Part shown: positions 17,609 to 25,822 of the stretch, one piece after another
Layout of the letters: every line of letters begins with the position of its first letter
Numbering within the stretch: the first letter of the stretch is position 1
Source of the DNA: CAZLWA01 sp964563165
Lineage (GTDB): Bacteria; CLD3; SB21
Assembly: GCA_964563165.1 (NCBI GenBank)
Contig: CAZLWA010000068.1
Span: 23,194 to 87,193 of the forward strand
Length of the DNA stretch: 64,000 nucleotides
Reading direction: 5' to 3'
Program-made: the position numbers and the translations under genes
Notes under the pieces: generated by a model
The model's input: only the letters and a program-made list of their open reading frames with translations
Told to the model about the DNA's origin: nothing
Database searches by the model: none

Positions 17609-19114
17609 ATGAATCTTACTTCGCAAACGAATACGGATCAGTTCAAAAAAGAATTTGAAGAATTCCTGAAAGAAAAATACGGCGCGCTGGATGTCGAGCA
17701 GGATACGACCGGCGCCAAAGCGGGAACTAAGAGCCACGGCAGCAGTACTCAAGTGAATTTTGATCTGAAACCGGAGGAATTGGAAGAATATTTGAATCAA
17801 TATGTGGAGCGTCAAAGTGAAGCGATCGAAATCATCGCAACAAAAATCGCTACGCATTACAATCGCATGAAATTGGACGACACCCTGACGGAAGAACAAA
17901 AACTGGTCGGCAACATCAAGAGCAACGTTCTCTTGATCGGCCCGACGGGCGTGGGCAAAACCTATATCGTCAAGCTGGTGGCCAGTAAGATCGGCGTTCC
18001 CTTCGTCAAAGCTGACGCGACCAAATTCAGCGAAACCGGCTATGTGGGCGGCGATGTGGAAGACCTGATTCGTGATCTCGTCCGGGAAGCGGACGGTGAT
18101 ATCAAAGCGGCGGAATACGGCATCGTCTATCTGGATGAAATCGACAAAATCGCATCCGCCGTGAATATGCGCGGCATTGATGTTTCTCGAACCGGGGTGC
18201 AAAGAAATTTACTCAAATTGATGGAAGAATCCGAAGTGGACCTGCGCGTGCCGCACGATATGGCGTCCCAGATGGAAGCCGCGATGGAAGCGCAGAAAAC
18301 GGGCAAAGTTGAACGTAAGAAGGTGAATACTAAAAATATTCTGTTCATCGTCAGCGGCGCTTTTTCAGGTCTGGATGAGATCATCCGCAAACGGGTGCAG
18401 GATAAGAAAATGGGATTCGGCGCCGAACACAAAAAAACCGAAAAATCAGGCAAATCCGAATTATTCAAGCAAGTCAAAACGGAAGATCTTATTGAATACG
18501 GTTTTGAATCGGAATTCGTCGGGCGATTGCCGGTCATTGCCGTGCTGAACGACCTTCCGGCTGAGGCTCTTTTCAATATTCTGAAAAATCCCAACAGCAG
18601 TGTCACGCTCAGCAAGAAACGGGATTTTGAGGCGTATGGTATTGACATTGAATTTGAGGATGACGCGCTGCGCATGTTTGCGGAACGCGCGTATGAGCAG
18701 CGTACCGGAGCACGCGGCCTGGTGAACATCATCGAAAGCGTGCTGATCAAATTCGAAAAGAAACTGCCGTCGACGCATATTAAGAGATTCAAAGTCACGA
18801 AAGAAATCGTTGAAAATCCTGAATTAGAATTGAACAAACTTCTGACCTACAGCTCGATGAAAGAATTCCAGGAGAGCTTTCTCAGGATGCACGGTATCGT
18901 ATTTGAATTTTCAGATGGCGCTATCATTAAGATCTCGCACCGGGCGGCCGCTGAGAAAACGAATTTCAATTCCGTCGCCCGCGAACTTTTTAAAGACTAC
19001 GAATACGGCTTGAAACTGGCGGGTAAAAATAATTTTCTCGTAAGTGACGAGGTCATTGACGATCCTAAAAAATATTTGGACGAACTCATTAAGAAATCTT
19101 ATTCGGCCAAATAG
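17609..19114 (+). CDS. ClpX-like AAA+ unfoldase without the zinc-binding domain
   Basis: A 501-residue AAA+ ATPase closest to ClpX. It shows Walker A 'GPTGVGKT' (about 110), the substrate-gripping pore loop 'GYVG' (about 145), Walker B 'IVYLDEIDK' (about 172), sensor-region 'GVQRNLLKLMEE', and 'KKMGFGAE' (about 267) where ClpX carries the IGF/LGF loop that docks on ClpP. It lacks the N-terminal four-cysteine zinc-binding domain of housekeeping ClpX, having instead a charged helix ('FKKEFEEFLKEKYG'), and has an extra segment of about 25 residues after residue 220. It probably unfolds proteins in the cytoplasm, with or without ClpP. No protease gene is adjacent; a thiolase follows after 89 bases. 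It is likely a paralogue of a true ClpX encoded elsewhere. Confidence 0.9.
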   Translation: MNLTSQTNTDQFKKEFEEFLKEKYGALDVEQDTTGAKAGTKSHGSSTQVNFDLKPEELEEYLNQYVERQSEAIEIIATKIATHYNRMKLDDTLTEEQKLVGNIKSNVLLIGPTGVGKTYIVKLVASKIGVPFVKADATKFSETGYVGGDVEDLIRDLVREADGDIKAAEYGIVYLDEIDKIASAVNMRGIDVSRTGVQRNLLKLMEESEVDLRVPHDMASQMEAAMEAQKTGKVERKKVNTKNILFIVSGAFSGLDEIIRKRVQDKKMGFGAEHKKTEKSGKSELFKQVKTEDLIEYGFESEFVGRLPVIAVLNDLPAEALFNILKNPNSSVTLSKKRDFEAYGIDIEFEDDALRMFAERAYEQRTGARGLVNIIESVLIKFEKKLPSTHIKRFKVTKEIVENPELELNKLLTYSSMKEFQESFLRMHGIVFEFSDGAIIKISHRAAAEKTNFNSVARELFKDYEYGLKLAGKNNFLVSDEVIDDPKKYLDELIKKSYSAK

Positions 19115-19203
19115 ATCCTTCGGCTGCGCCCGGAAGGTTCTGCGTAATTCCGAACTGTCGGGGGCGCCTGTCGGGCCCTAACCATAAACCTGAGACAAAA
19201 TAT

Positions 19204-20490
19204 ATGAAAAAAGTAGTCATCGTTGACGGTGTTCGCACCGCGTACATCAAAGCCGGAACCCTCTTCAATAAGCTTACCGCCGTTGATCTCGGCAAAACGG
19301 CTTTGCGCGAACTGCTGGCGCGTACGAATTTAGACGCCAAATTACTGAATGAAGTGATTGTGGGCAATATCGGCAATCCGCCGGAAGCAACGAACGTCGC
19401 AAGGATCATTGCGCTTGAAGCGGGTGTTCCGAAAAATGTACCTTCTTTTACGGTTCAGCGCAATTGCGCCAGCGGCATGCAGTCCATTGTCGATGCATAC
19501 TTACGGATCATTTCAGGCCAGGCGGAGATCATCGCCGCCGGCGGCGTCGAATCGATGAGCAAGGTTCCTCTCTTGTACAGTGAAAAGGCCACGGATAAAT
19601 TCGCAGTGTTGATGAAATCAAGAACGATGGGCAGCCGTATCGGGGCAATGATGCGTTTCCGGCCCGGTGATTTTAATCCGGTCATCGGCCTATTGCTCGG
19701 GCTCACAGACGGCTATTGCGGATTGAACATGGGCGATACGGCGGAAGTCCTCGCTAAAGAATACGGGGTCTCGCGGAAGGAACAGGATACCTTCGCGCTC
19801 ATGAGCCATCAGCGTGCTGCCAAAGCGACCGATGGGGGGATCCTGAAGCAGGAAATCGCGCCTGTGTATTTGCCGCCGGATTACAAAATGGTGGCGGATG
19901 AAGATAACGGAATCAGAAAGAACCAGAATATGGAAGCGCTGGAAAAATTACGTCCCGCTTTCGATCGTAAATTCGGTACGGTGACGCCGGGAAATTCAAG
20001 CCAGATCACGGACGGCGCCGCTTTCGTTCTCGTCATGTCAGAAGAGAAAGCGAAAAAAATGGGGTATAAAGTTCTCGGCACCATTCGCGGATTCGGATTT
20101 GCGGGCCTCGATCCCGAGCGTATGGGTTTGGGGCCGGTGTTCAGCACACCCCTCGCCCTGAAACAGGCCGGGCTGACCATGAAAGATATTGAGCTTATTG
20201 AAATCAACGAAGCGTTCGCGGCCCAGGTCATTGCGAATGAAAAATGTTTTGCCTCGAAAAAATTCGCAGCGGAAGTTCTGGATCTGCCGAAGGCACTCGG
20301 TGAAATTGATCGGGATATTTTGAACGTCAACGGCGGCGCGATCGCGCTCGGACATCCCGTCGGTTCGTCCGGCACCCGGCTGGTCCTGACTCTCCTCAAA
20401 GAAATGAAGCGGCGCGATTTGCAATTCGGTTTAGCTACGCTCTGTATCGGGGGCGGCCAGGGCGGAGCGATGATCGTGGAGCGCAGTTAA
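19204..20490 (+). CDS. acetyl-CoA C-acyltransferase (thiolase)
   Basis: A 428-residue thiolase-superfamily enzyme that cleaves 3-ketoacyl-CoA with CoA, or condenses two acyl-CoA molecules. The nucleophilic Cys is in 'QRNCASGMQS' (about residue 88), the active-site His in 'INEAFAAQ' and 'GGAIALGHPVGSSG', and the second Cys in 'LCIGGGQGG'. It is longer than the 391-residue thiolase at 31976-33151 and nearer the FadI/long-chain type, so it is a likely beta-oxidation enzyme; no FadB-type partner is adjacent. The start ATG 19204 has no strong ribosome site. Confidence 0.93.
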   Translation: MKKVVIVDGVRTAYIKAGTLFNKLTAVDLGKTALRELLARTNLDAKLLNEVIVGNIGNPPEATNVARIIALEAGVPKNVPSFTVQRNCASGMQSIVDAYLRIISGQAEIIAAGGVESMSKVPLLYSEKATDKFAVLMKSRTMGSRIGAMMRFRPGDFNPVIGLLLGLTDGYCGLNMGDTAEVLAKEYGVSRKEQDTFALMSHQRAAKATDGGILKQEIAPVYLPPDYKMVADEDNGIRKNQNMEALEKLRPAFDRKFGTVTPGNSSQITDGAAFVLVMSEEKAKKMGYKVLGTIRGFGFAGLDPERMGLGPVFSTPLALKQAGLTMKDIELIEINEAFAAQVIANEKCFASKKFAAEVLDLPKALGEIDRDILNVNGGAIALGHPVGSSGTRLVLTLLKEMKRRDLQFGLATLCIGGGQGGAMIVERS

Positions 20491-20518
20491 TGACAGTCGA
20501 TTGAGGATTGACGATTAA
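20491..20518. repeat. short heptamer run
   Basis: Three tandem heptamers CGATTGA, GGATTGA, CGATTAA (20498-20518), preceded by TGACAGT, fill the gap between the thiolase stop and the next start. They match the larger heptamer tracts in type. Confidence 0.5.
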
Positions 20519-20521
20519 ATA

Positions 20522-21679
20522 ATGTCTCATCACACAATAAACTTCTCCAAAGAAGAACTCTACCGTTATTCCCGCCACATCCTGCTCAATGAATTCGGAT
20601 TAGAAGGACAGAAAAAGCTCAAGACCGCAAAAGTTCTTGTCATTGGTTCCGGAGGGCTTGGAAGCCCGGTTTTATTATATTTGGCGGCGGCAGGCGTAGG
20701 AACACTCGGCATCGTGGATTTTGATGCCGTGGATGAAAGTAATCTGCAAAGGCAGGTTCTTTTCGGAATATCCGATATCGGAAAACCGAAAGTTGATATT
20801 GCCAAGGCACGCATTCAGGAACTCAATCCTCATGTTGAAGTTATTACCTATCACACACAGCTCACTTCACAGAACGCATTGAAAATTATCAAAGACTATG
20901 ACGTCATCGCTGACGGCACGGATAATTTTCCGACCCGCTATTTAGTCAATGACGCCTGCGTTTTTCTGAACAAGCCCAATATCTACGCTTCGATTTTTCA
21001 ATTTGAAGGGCAGGTTTCTGTTTTTAATTACACTGATGAAAACGGAATACTCGGCCCTAACTACCGCGATCTCTACCCGACCCCTCCGCCGCCGGGCTTG
21101 GTGCCGAGCTGTGCGGAAGGCGGAGTACTTGGCGTATTGCCGGGCATAATTGGAAGCATGCAGGCGAGCGAGGCGATCAAGGTCATTACAGGAATCGGAA
21201 AACCTTTATCGGCGCGCTTGCTGTTGTTCGATGCTCTTAATTTTGAAACGCGTATTGTGAAATTCAATCGCGACGACAACAATCCGGTCAACGGAAAGAA
21301 CCCTACGATCAGGAAGCTGATTGACTACGACGATTTCTGCGGAATCAAACATTCCGATAATAACATTAAAGAAATCTCAGTTCTTGAATTGAAACAAATG
21401 ATAGAAGAAAAAAAAGATTTTCAGTTGATCGACGTGCGCGAGCCGTTTGAATACTCCTTGGTTAACCTCGGCGCGGAACTCATTCCCATGGCTGTGCTTT
21501 CACAATCCCATAACAAGATTTCACGCGACAAACCTGTTGTCGTTTATTGTAAGACCGGCGCGCGCAGCGCAAAAGCGATCCGGGAACTTCAAAAATCCGG
21601 GTTTTCAAATTTGTTGAATTTAAAAGGCGGGATTATCGCATATGCGAATGAAGTGGACCCGAGCCTGCCGAGATACTAA
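20522..21679 (+). CDS. MoeB/ThiF-type adenylyltransferase fused to rhodanese, zinc cysteines missing
   Basis: A 385-residue E1-like enzyme. The ATP-binding loop 'GSGGLGSPV' (about 42-50) and 'DNLQRQ'-type segment 'ESNLQRQ' are present, as is the conserved 'PSCAEGGVLG' (Cys about 196). Such enzymes adenylate the C-terminus of a ubiquitin-like sulfur carrier (MoaD, ThiS or similar). Two CxxC pairs usually hold a structural zinc; here they read 'NYRD' (about 180) and 'NPVN' (about 255), so all four cysteines are gone. A C-terminal rhodanese domain (about 285-385) keeps its active Cys in 'YCKTGARS' and could supply persulfide sulfur. No sulfur-carrier gene is adjacent, so the pathway (molybdenum cofactor, thiamine or another) is open. 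Confidence 0.9.
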   Translation: MSHHTINFSKEELYRYSRHILLNEFGLEGQKKLKTAKVLVIGSGGLGSPVLLYLAAAGVGTLGIVDFDAVDESNLQRQVLFGISDIGKPKVDIAKARIQELNPHVEVITYHTQLTSQNALKIIKDYDVIADGTDNFPTRYLVNDACVFLNKPNIYASIFQFEGQVSVFNYTDENGILGPNYRDLYPTPPPPGLVPSCAEGGVLGVLPGIIGSMQASEAIKVITGIGKPLSARLLLFDALNFETRIVKFNRDDNNPVNGKNPTIRKLIDYDDFCGIKHSDNNIKEISVLELKQMIEEKKDFQLIDVREPFEYSLVNLGAELIPMAVLSQSHNKISRDKPVVVYCKTGARSAKAIRELQKSGFSNLLNLKGGIIAYANEVDPSLPRY

Positions 21680-21680
21680 A

Positions 21681-21715
21681 AATTTCAAATTACGAATTAA
21701 GAATTATGAATTAAG
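21681..21715. repeat. five-unit heptamer run
   Basis: AATTTCA, AATTACG, AATTAAG, AATTATG, AATTAAG in perfect 7-base register, between the stop codons of two convergent genes. It is followed directly by half of a CACNAAGN-type arm (about 21718-21747) that encodes the last residues of the metallophosphoesterase. Confidence 0.65.
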
Positions 21716-22874
21716 ATTTCTCGGTGACCTCTGTGCTCCGTGGTGAATGCAGAAAATTCAAGTGAATACACACAATCTCAGGGCGATTGCCGATGCGCAC
21801 AGGCGGGCCCCAGGTGCCGACGCCGTTGGAAACATAAAAATGCGTACTCCCTTTTTTCTTATAACCGCGGCTCACCTCAAAGACCTTTTTAGTAATGTAA
21901 TTAAACGGCCACAACTGCCCGTGATGCGTATGCCCGGACAATTGAAGGTCTATGCCGGCTTCTACCGCTTCGTCCAGATTGGCCGGTTGATGATCCATCA
22001 TAATAACGGGCAAGTCCCTATCCAGTCCATCCGTCAATTCTTTTAACAATTTTCTTTTCCTTCCGCTCCGGCTGTTGTAGCTTCTATCTTCTCTTCCCAC
22101 CACATAAAAACGGCTGTCAATTTTTTTGACTTCATCGCGCAAGACGCAAATTCCGTGCTCCGTCAGGTAGCGGCTCGCTTCTTCGACGCCGCCGATATAT
22201 TCGTGATTTCCTGTGACGGAATAGACCCCCCATTTGGATTTGATATTGCGAAGCGATTCGCCCAAATTTTCTTTGATCACCGGCGCCAGATCTTCGTCCA
22301 CCACGTCGCCGGGAAGTAGAACGATATCGGCATTCAACGAATTTATTTTTCGGACGATTCTGTCCAATCGTGATCTTCCAATGATCGTTCCAAGATGGAT
22401 GTCCGATGCAACGGCTATGGTGAGATTTCCGCTGACTTTCTTCTGAATTGAGATATCAAGAATTCTTATTCGCGGCATGCGTGCATTCACATAGCCCGCC
22501 ATAACAAGCGTTGCCGTGAGGCCCACGACCGTAATGGCGACGGCCGGCGGGTTGAATGAGACGAACGGAAAAAAAGAATTGAAAAGCAGAAACGTGTCGA
22601 TACTCCATACTGACAGAAACAGATAGATGAATGCGGCAAGCCAAAAAGAACCGATCCACGTCAGCGATTCGCTGAAAACCGAGAGCGATTGCCGTTCCCA
22701 GATCCGTCCGGCAACAAAGGCGAAAGCCAGGAACCAGAATGTAATTGTATAATAAATCCTATACCCGGGAGGGATGACGTGCCAGCCGTGAATAAAAACG
22801 TAGAAATTCAGCAAACCGTAAACGGAAAGGGCGATGGAAAAGAACAGAATAAATTTTTTCATAATCAGTTTCAT
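21711..22874 (-). CDS. membrane-anchored metallophosphoesterase (YkuE/YaeI-like)
   Basis: A 387-residue protein with about four N-terminal membrane helices (residues 5-140) and a C-terminal calcineurin-like phosphoesterase domain facing the cytoplasm or periplasm. All metal-binding motifs are present: 'DIHLG', 'GDVVDED', 'GNHEY' and 'GHTHHGQLW'. It probably uses two metal ions to hydrolyse a phosphoester, possibly a lipid precursor as for YkuE/LpxH relatives (inference). ATG 22874 ('MKLIMKKF') is chosen; the frame is open further up to 22913, but that part lies inside a repeat hairpin. The last residues, 'STEVTEKS', are also encoded by a repeat arm, so both ends of the gene abut mobile-looking repeats. 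Confidence 0.85.
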   Translation of the reverse strand: MKLIMKKFILFFSIALSVYGLLNFYVFIHGWHVIPPGYRIYYTITFWFLAFAFVAGRIWERQSLSVFSESLTWIGSFWLAAFIYLFLSVWSIDTFLLFNSFFPFVSFNPPAVAITVVGLTATLVMAGYVNARMPRIRILDISIQKKVSGNLTIAVASDIHLGTIIGRSRLDRIVRKINSLNADIVLLPGDVVDEDLAPVIKENLGESLRNIKSKWGVYSVTGNHEYIGGVEEASRYLTEHGICVLRDEVKKIDSRFYVVGREDRSYNSRSGRKRKLLKELTDGLDRDLPVIMMDHQPANLDEAVEAGIDLQLSGHTHHGQLWPFNYITKKVFEVSRGYKKKGSTHFYVSNGVGTWGPPVRIGNRPEIVCIHLNFLHSPRSTEVTEKS

Positions 22875-22882
22875 GAATACTT

Positions 22883-22964
22883 GCCACGAAGGCACTAAGG
22901 CACGAAGGTTCACAAAGAAAACAATTGTTTATTGTGTAACTTTGTGTCTTAGTGCCTTTGTGGC
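22883..22964. repeat. CACNAAGN hairpin element, empty form
   Basis: Left arm from 22883 (GCCACGAAGGCACTAAGG...) and right arm ending at 22964 (...AGTGCCTTTGTGGC) pair over about 33 bases with 5 mismatches, separated by a short loop containing AACAATTGTT. The arms are built from octamers of the form CACNAAGN. It fills the space between the metallophosphoesterase start and the thioesterase stop. The element at 25866-26420 has the same arms but encloses a gene. Confidence 0.85.
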
Positions 22965-22974
22965 TCAATCTCAA

Positions 22975-23421
22975 CTATTTCCTCTCAAGTTTTTCGATTC
23001 TACTCCGAATCTCATCCGGCATTACACACTTTTGATTTTTGTTATAGTCGTAAACCACGATGATCCCCTCGCCTTCCGCCGCCACATTTTGCAGCGTGTG
23101 GCTGTATATGGAATATTTCATCGTATAGCGATCCGCCTGCATATCCGTAACCTTCGCGCCGACCGAGACTTTATCGGGATATTTCAGCGGCATTTTAAAC
23201 CGGCAGTTAGTGGAATGCAGGATCATGCCGATACCGTGTTTCTGAACGTAATCCCACACGCCTATTTCGTCAAAATACTTCGCGCGTGCGCTTTCGAAAT
23301 AACGGAAATAAATAATATTATTCACATGGCCCAGCGCATCCATCTCGCCCCAGGCGACGGAGGTTTCGTAGACTACATGGCAATCATTTAAGATAGATGA
23401 CGGATTATTGATGAGTGACAA
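22975..23421 (-). CDS. acyl-CoA thioesterase, 4HBT (YbgC/FadM-like) family
   Basis: A 148-residue hotdog-fold thioesterase. The active-site Asp and the family signature appear in 'GEMDALGHVNNIIYFRYFE', as in YbgC and FadM, which hydrolyse acyl-CoA thioesters in the cytoplasm. The upstream in-frame extension is not conserved in character; instead TTG 23421 has AGGAG 7 bases upstream and gives the normal family length, so it is taken as the start. The stop lies 10 bases from a repeat hairpin. Confidence 0.85.
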   Translation of the reverse strand: MSLINNPSSILNDCHVVYETSVAWGEMDALGHVNNIIYFRYFESARAKYFDEIGVWDYVQKHGIGMILHSTNCRFKMPLKYPDKVSVGAKVTDMQADRYTMKYSIYSHTLQNVAAEGEGIIVVYDYNKNQKCVMPDEIRSRIEKLERK

Positions 23422-23636
23422 TGATGATCTCCTGTGATTTAACGTTACTTGAGAAACAAAAATAGCAGCTAATTCTCCGGCTTTCTTAAACATTGGCACA
23501 AAGAATATTTCATCCAAAACCCTTCGTCCTTCCATTTCTTGACAAGAAGCATAAAAAATTCGCACCCAAAATACAATCGAAGACGGATGATTACAAGAAT
23601 TATTTCATTCATAACCTCTTAGTCCACGGCAATCAG

Positions 23637-23657
23637 CCCATGGCTTTAGCCATGGGG
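23637..23657. repeat. REP-like palindrome, CTTTAG core
   Basis: CCCATGGCTTTAGCCATGGG: the arms CCCATGGC/GCCATGGG enclose TTTA. A second hairpin, AAAACCGTT/AACGGTTTT, lies at 23688-23706. Both resemble the palindromes at 24175-24382. Confidence 0.65.
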
Positions 23658-23861
23658 GGAAAATGAAAACCAAAAAACCCATCGAAAAACCGTTTCAACG
23701 GTTTTCAGGAATGCGCCGTTTGATATACATACGGTGGTGCTTTCGAACCGATGAATAAGGTTGGATCAGGTTTTCACTAAATTCACGAAGGCCTCTTATT
23801 CGTTACCCTAACAATCATGTGCCCTTTTGACAAATTAGAATGGTTCTAAAGCTCACTTACT

Positions 23862-24278
23862 ATGAATAACTTGATTTTTCAGAAACCATTTCATGAATAC
23901 CACAACACGGTCGGTACGCTTTCCAAGGGAACCGTGACCCTTCAAAACATCCAGCTCATTATTTTCTACTCAAATATTCAACAGGGAGATATTAATGGCC
24001 TGGTTTTGGGCACAAGCCATCTCTTTGATGAACTAATGAAATTGAATAATTCAGATGGTCACTATATTTATTACCTATCAGATGACAAGCTTATTTCTAG
24101 TAATTCTATTACTATAGGTGAAAAGTTAAAGGGAGTAGTAGCAACCAAATGTTTGAAAAAAGAGTTTTCATTTTGGGCTAAAGCCCTTGACTATTTTCTT
24201 GTCCAGATCCCCGCGCTAAAGCGCGGGGCTAATGAAATCGTTCGATCCATCCTCCCGCTTCAACTAAAGCGGGCCTAG
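23862..24278 (+). CDS. doubtful hypothetical protein, 3' end inside repeats
   Basis: A 138-codon frame with no recognised domain. The first 100 residues ('MNNLIFQKPFHEYHN...') have plausible composition and are AT-richer than neighbours, but the last 35 residues are translated from REP-like palindromes. No ribosome site precedes ATG 23862. It may be a decayed gene truncated by repeat insertion, or not a gene. Confidence 0.25.
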   Translation: MNNLIFQKPFHEYHNTVGTLSKGTVTLQNIQLIIFYSNIQQGDINGLVLGTSHLFDELMKLNNSDGHYIYYLSDDKLISSNSITIGEKLKGVVATKCLKKEFSFWAKALDYFLVQIPALKRGANEIVRSILPLQLKRA

Positions 24279-24382
24279 GAAAGAGGTGAAAATCGAACAG
24301 GGGCCCTCGTATTGATTGATTCTATAGCCCCGCGCTTTAGCGCGGGGACCAGGAAGCCTCCCTCACCGCGGGGCTTTAGCCC
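24175..24382. repeat. cluster of five REP-like palindromes
   Basis: GGGCTAAAGCCC (24175-24186), CCCCGCGCTAAAGCGCGGGG (24209-24228), CCCGCTT/AAGCGGG (24254-24273), CCCCGCGCTTTAGCGCGGGG (24328-24347) and GGGCTTTAGCCC (24371-24382). All share a CTAAAG or CTTTAG centre; the second and fourth are the same palindrome in opposite orientation, as in BIMEs. They lie in the leader region of ahcY. Confidence 0.75.
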
Positions 24383-24400
24383 GAAGCAAACAAAATTTCA

Positions 24401-24429
24401 TTGCAATTATGCGCACTTTTTGTTATGTT
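24401..24429 (+). promoter_or_regulatory. possible ahcY promoter
   Basis: TTGCAA at 24401-24406 and TATGTT at 24424-24429 with a 17-base spacer, 47 bases before the ahcY start. This fits a housekeeping-type promoter but two positions deviate in each box. No SAH riboswitch-like structure follows. Confidence 0.35.
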
Positions 24430-24476
24430 TGCACAATTCGACAATAGAGGTAAGTTAATCAGCAAAGGAGTTCTCC

Positions 24477-25802
24477 ATGTCGGTCGCAGAAAAAATGAAT
24501 GTTTCGTACGTTCCCTATAAGGTTAAAGATATGTCCCTTGCAGAATGGGGGCGTAAAGAGATCAAACTTGCCGAGGCGGAAATGCCCGGTTTAATGGCGC
24601 TTCGCAAAGAATACGGGTCTGAAAAGCCGCTTAAGAACGCGCGCATCGCGGGCTGCTTACATATGACCATTCAAACGGCCGTTCTTATCGAAACCCTTGC
24701 AGAGCTTGGCGCGGAAGTTACATGGTCCTCCTGCAATATCTTTTCTACGCAGGATCACGCCGCTGCTGCTATTGCGGCGGCAGGGATTTCCGTCTACGCA
24801 TGGAAAGGCATGACGGCGGAAGAATTCGACTGGTGCATCGAGCAGACGTTATTTTTTGGCAAAGAAAGAAAACCGCTCACTTTGATTCTCGATGACGGCG
24901 GCGACTTGACAAACATGGTCCTGGACAAGTATCCTGAATTGGTGAAGGATATCAAAGGAATTTCGGAAGAAACTACGACGGGCGTTCACCGTCTCTACGA
25001 AAGAATGAAAAAAGGCACGCTGCCGGTTCCCGCGATCAACGTGAACGATTCGGTGACGAAATCGAAATTCGACAATAAATACGGCTGCAGGGAGTCCCTG
25101 GTGGACGCCATCCGGCGTGCAACGGACCTGATGCTTGCCGGCAAAGTCGCGGTGGTTGCAGGTTTCGGAGACGTCGGAAAAGGTTCCGCGGAGTCTCTCA
25201 GCAGCGCCGGGGTTCGTGTCATCGTAACGGAGATCGATCCGATCTGCGCCTTACAAGCCGCGATGGAGGGTTACGAAGTTAAGAAAATGGACTCTGCGGT
25301 AAAAGAAGCCGACATCATTGTTACGGCAACCGGTAATACGCAGATCATTACGGAACGGCATTTTAAGATGATGAAGGATAAAGCCGTAGTGTGCAATATC
25401 GGCCATTTTGACGATGAAATCGATATGGCGTGGCTGAATAAGAATTACGGCAAAACGAAAGATACGATCAAACCGCAGGTAGATAAATATACCGTTGACC
25501 GGAAAGAGATCATTGTTCTCGCCGAGGGCCGCCTGGTCAATTTAGGCTGTGCGATGGGACATCCTTCGTTCGTGATGTCGAACTCGTTCAGCAATCAAAC
25601 GCTGGCGCAAATGGAGTTGTGGAATCATTCTGAAAAGTACGAGAACAAAGTATACACCCTGCCGAAACTTCTCGATGAAAAGGTTGCACGCCTGCATTTG
25701 GAAAAGATCGGCGTGGAATTGGACACGCTTACGCCCGAACAATCCAAATACATCGGCGTGACCGTCGAAGGCCCTTATAAATCGGATATGTATAGATATT
25801 AA
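24477..25802 (+). CDS. ahcY: adenosylhomocysteinase
   Basis: A 441-residue enzyme that hydrolyses S-adenosylhomocysteine to homocysteine and adenosine in the cytoplasm, relieving product inhibition of methyltransferases. The NAD-binding loop 'GFGDVGKGSAESL' (about 226-238) is exact, with the substrate-site segments 'CLHMTIQTAVLIETL', 'SCNIFSTQDHAAAA' and 'NVNDSVTKSKFDN', and the C-terminal 'YKSDMYRY' whose Lys and Tyr reach the neighbouring subunit's NAD. AAAGGAG stands 7 bases before ATG 24477. A terminator follows, then a repeat-bounded pseudogene, then metH, which would consume the homocysteine. Confidence 0.98.
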   Translation: MSVAEKMNVSYVPYKVKDMSLAEWGRKEIKLAEAEMPGLMALRKEYGSEKPLKNARIAGCLHMTIQTAVLIETLAELGAEVTWSSCNIFSTQDHAAAAIAAAGISVYAWKGMTAEEFDWCIEQTLFFGKERKPLTLILDDGGDLTNMVLDKYPELVKDIKGISEETTTGVHRLYERMKKGTLPVPAINVNDSVTKSKFDNKYGCRESLVDAIRRATDLMLAGKVAVVAGFGDVGKGSAESLSSAGVRVIVTEIDPICALQAAMEGYEVKKMDSAVKEADIIVTATGNTQIITERHFKMMKDKAVVCNIGHFDDEIDMAWLNKNYGKTKDTIKPQVDKYTVDRKEIIVLAEGRLVNLGCAMGHPSFVMSNSFSNQTLAQMELWNHSEKYENKVYTLPKLLDEKVARLHLEKIGVELDTLTPEQSKYIGVTVEGPYKSDMYRY

Positions 25803-25822
25803 CTTTAATCTGAACCGGATCT

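Larger units (their letters stand above)
23422..24476. other. repeat-rich region between the thioesterase and ahcY
   Basis: About 1 kb with only one doubtful reading frame (23862-24278). It holds palindromes at 23637-23657 and 23688-23706, and a cluster at 24175-24382, and probably the ahcY promoter near 24401-24429. The 23710-23860 part shows no recognisable feature. Confidence 0.6.

Noticed and set aside
17558..18202. 214-codon minus-strand frame
   Set aside because: It lies opposite the ClpX-like gene; its composition follows the coding strand's complement and it has no motif.
22834..23391. 185-codon plus-strand frame
   Set aside because: It is translated from a repeat hairpin and antisense to the thioesterase.
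24430..24476. SAH riboswitch upstream of ahcY
   Set aside because: The leader is too short and has no matching stem or pseudoknot pattern.
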